Assembly: GCA_003669255.1 (NCBI GenBank)
Contig: QWPO01000186.1
Coordinates: forward strand, 1 to 6,750
Length of the DNA: 6,750 nt
Direction: 5' to 3'
Source of the DNA: Planctomycetota bacterium
GTDB taxonomy: Bacteria; Planctomycetota; Planctomycetia; Pirellulales; UBA1268
The notes below the pieces were generated by a model. That model had not been told where the DNA came from. It did not search any database and worked only from the letters and a program-made list of their open reading frames with translations. The position numbers and the translations under genes were made by a program. Shown here piece after piece: positions 6,322-6,750 of the stretch (position 1 is the first letter of the stretch; every line of letters starts with the position of its first letter).

Positions 6322-6750
6322 ATGGCTTCCACTGTGCCGCACGCGCCGGGATTCAAGCCCCCGTGGTGGTTGCGCGGCCCGCACGCTCAGACCATCGCCT
6401 CGGCCCTCATGCCCCACCGCCCACCCGAGCATCGCGCGGTCCTACGACACGTCGACCTCGCCGACGGCGACGCCTTGGCCGTCCATGACGACACCCCCGA
6501 CGGCTGGCAGCCCGGTGGCCGGGTCGCCATCCTCTCCCACGGACTGGCCGACGATCACAGCTCTCCTTTGCTGGTGCGGCTGACCGAGAAGCTCACGCAG
6601 CGGGGCGTGCGGGTGTTTCGCTGGGACATGCGCTGCTGCGGTGCGGGGCTCGCCCTGGCCCGCCGGCCCTACCACGCCGGTTGCTCCAGCGATCTGGCGG
6701 CAGTCATCGAACACGTGGTGGCCTGGTGCCGCGAGGGTGCTGCCGCCGAC
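6322..6750 (+). CDS. YheT-family alpha/beta hydrolase, 3'-truncated by the window edge
   Basis: The first 143 codons of an alpha/beta hydrolase resembling the YheT/COG0429 group (predicted esterases, usually about 320-340 aa). Visible signatures: PPWWLRGPHAQTI (13-25), the N-terminal family mark; SHGLADDHSSP (72-82), the oxyanion-hole turn after the first core strand; WDMRCCGAG (101-109), corresponding to the usual N-x-RGCG turn; and RPYHAGCSSDL (115-125). The nucleophile-elbow serine and the Asp/His of the triad lie beyond the edge. The ATG at 6322 is 10 bp after the permease TAG and has no clear Shine-Dalgarno. The frame is open to the last base. The biological substrate of this family is generally unknown, so no specific reaction is claimed. 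Confidence 0.85.
   Translation, partial: MASTVPHAPGFKPPWWLRGPHAQTIASALMPHRPPEHRAVLRHVDLADGDALAVHDDTPDGWQPGGRVAILSHGLADDHSSPLLVRLTEKLTQRGVRVFRWDMRCCGAGLALARRPYHAGCSSDLAAVIEHVVAWCREGAAAD

Noticed and set aside
1..6750. Defence system, prophage, CRISPR or transposase genes
   Set aside because: All long conserved frames belong to metabolic, translation or transport families. No spaced direct repeats, integrase, transposase, nuclease or toxin-antitoxin signature is visible.

Overview
This is a GC-rich (about 65-70%), gene-dense bacterial window holding five complete protein genes and one truncated one, with a possible seventh at the extreme left edge. High GC at third codon positions, weak or absent Shine-Dalgarno sequences, the single-chain alpha2-type glycyl-tRNA synthetase and a bacterial ComB homologue together suggest a planctomycete (Pirellulales-like). 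That assignment is inference from style, as there is no rRNA or other marker here.

Layout: (1) 1-199 is a probable divergent intergenic region with two small hairpins and a candidate sigma70-like promoter. (2) 200-1393 (+) is an LhgO-type FAD-dependent L-2-hydroxyglutarate oxidase. (3) A 40-bp convergent gap follows. (4) 1434-2252 (-) is a xylose-isomerase-like TIM-barrel sugar isomerase/epimerase, joined by a 4-bp ATGA overlap to (5) glyS, 2249-3895 (-), glycyl-tRNA synthetase. (6) Between glyS and the next gene lies a compact REPIN-like inverted repeat (3913-3979); its glyS-proximal half is a hairpin followed by seven T residues on the minus strand, i.e. it looks like an intrinsic terminator. 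(7) 3983-4729 (-) is a ComB-family 2-phosphosulfolactate phosphatase. (8) 4730-4922 is a divergent regulatory region with a palindrome and a 12-bp near-perfect direct repeat. (9) 4923-6311 (+) is a 12-TM APC-superfamily amino acid permease, followed 10 bp later by (10) the first 143 codons of a YheT-family alpha/beta hydrolase that runs off the right edge.

The genes do not form an obvious pathway. Likely transcription units are lhgO alone, glyS plus isomerase, comB alone (ended by the REPIN/terminator), and permease plus hydrolase. I found no CRISPR array, tRNA, rRNA, transposase, phage or defence module, and no convincing new multi-gene system. The most unusual structure is the REPIN-like element wedged between comB and glyS. 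Several genes also have a longer open frame (TTG or GTG starts) that is probably not the true start.
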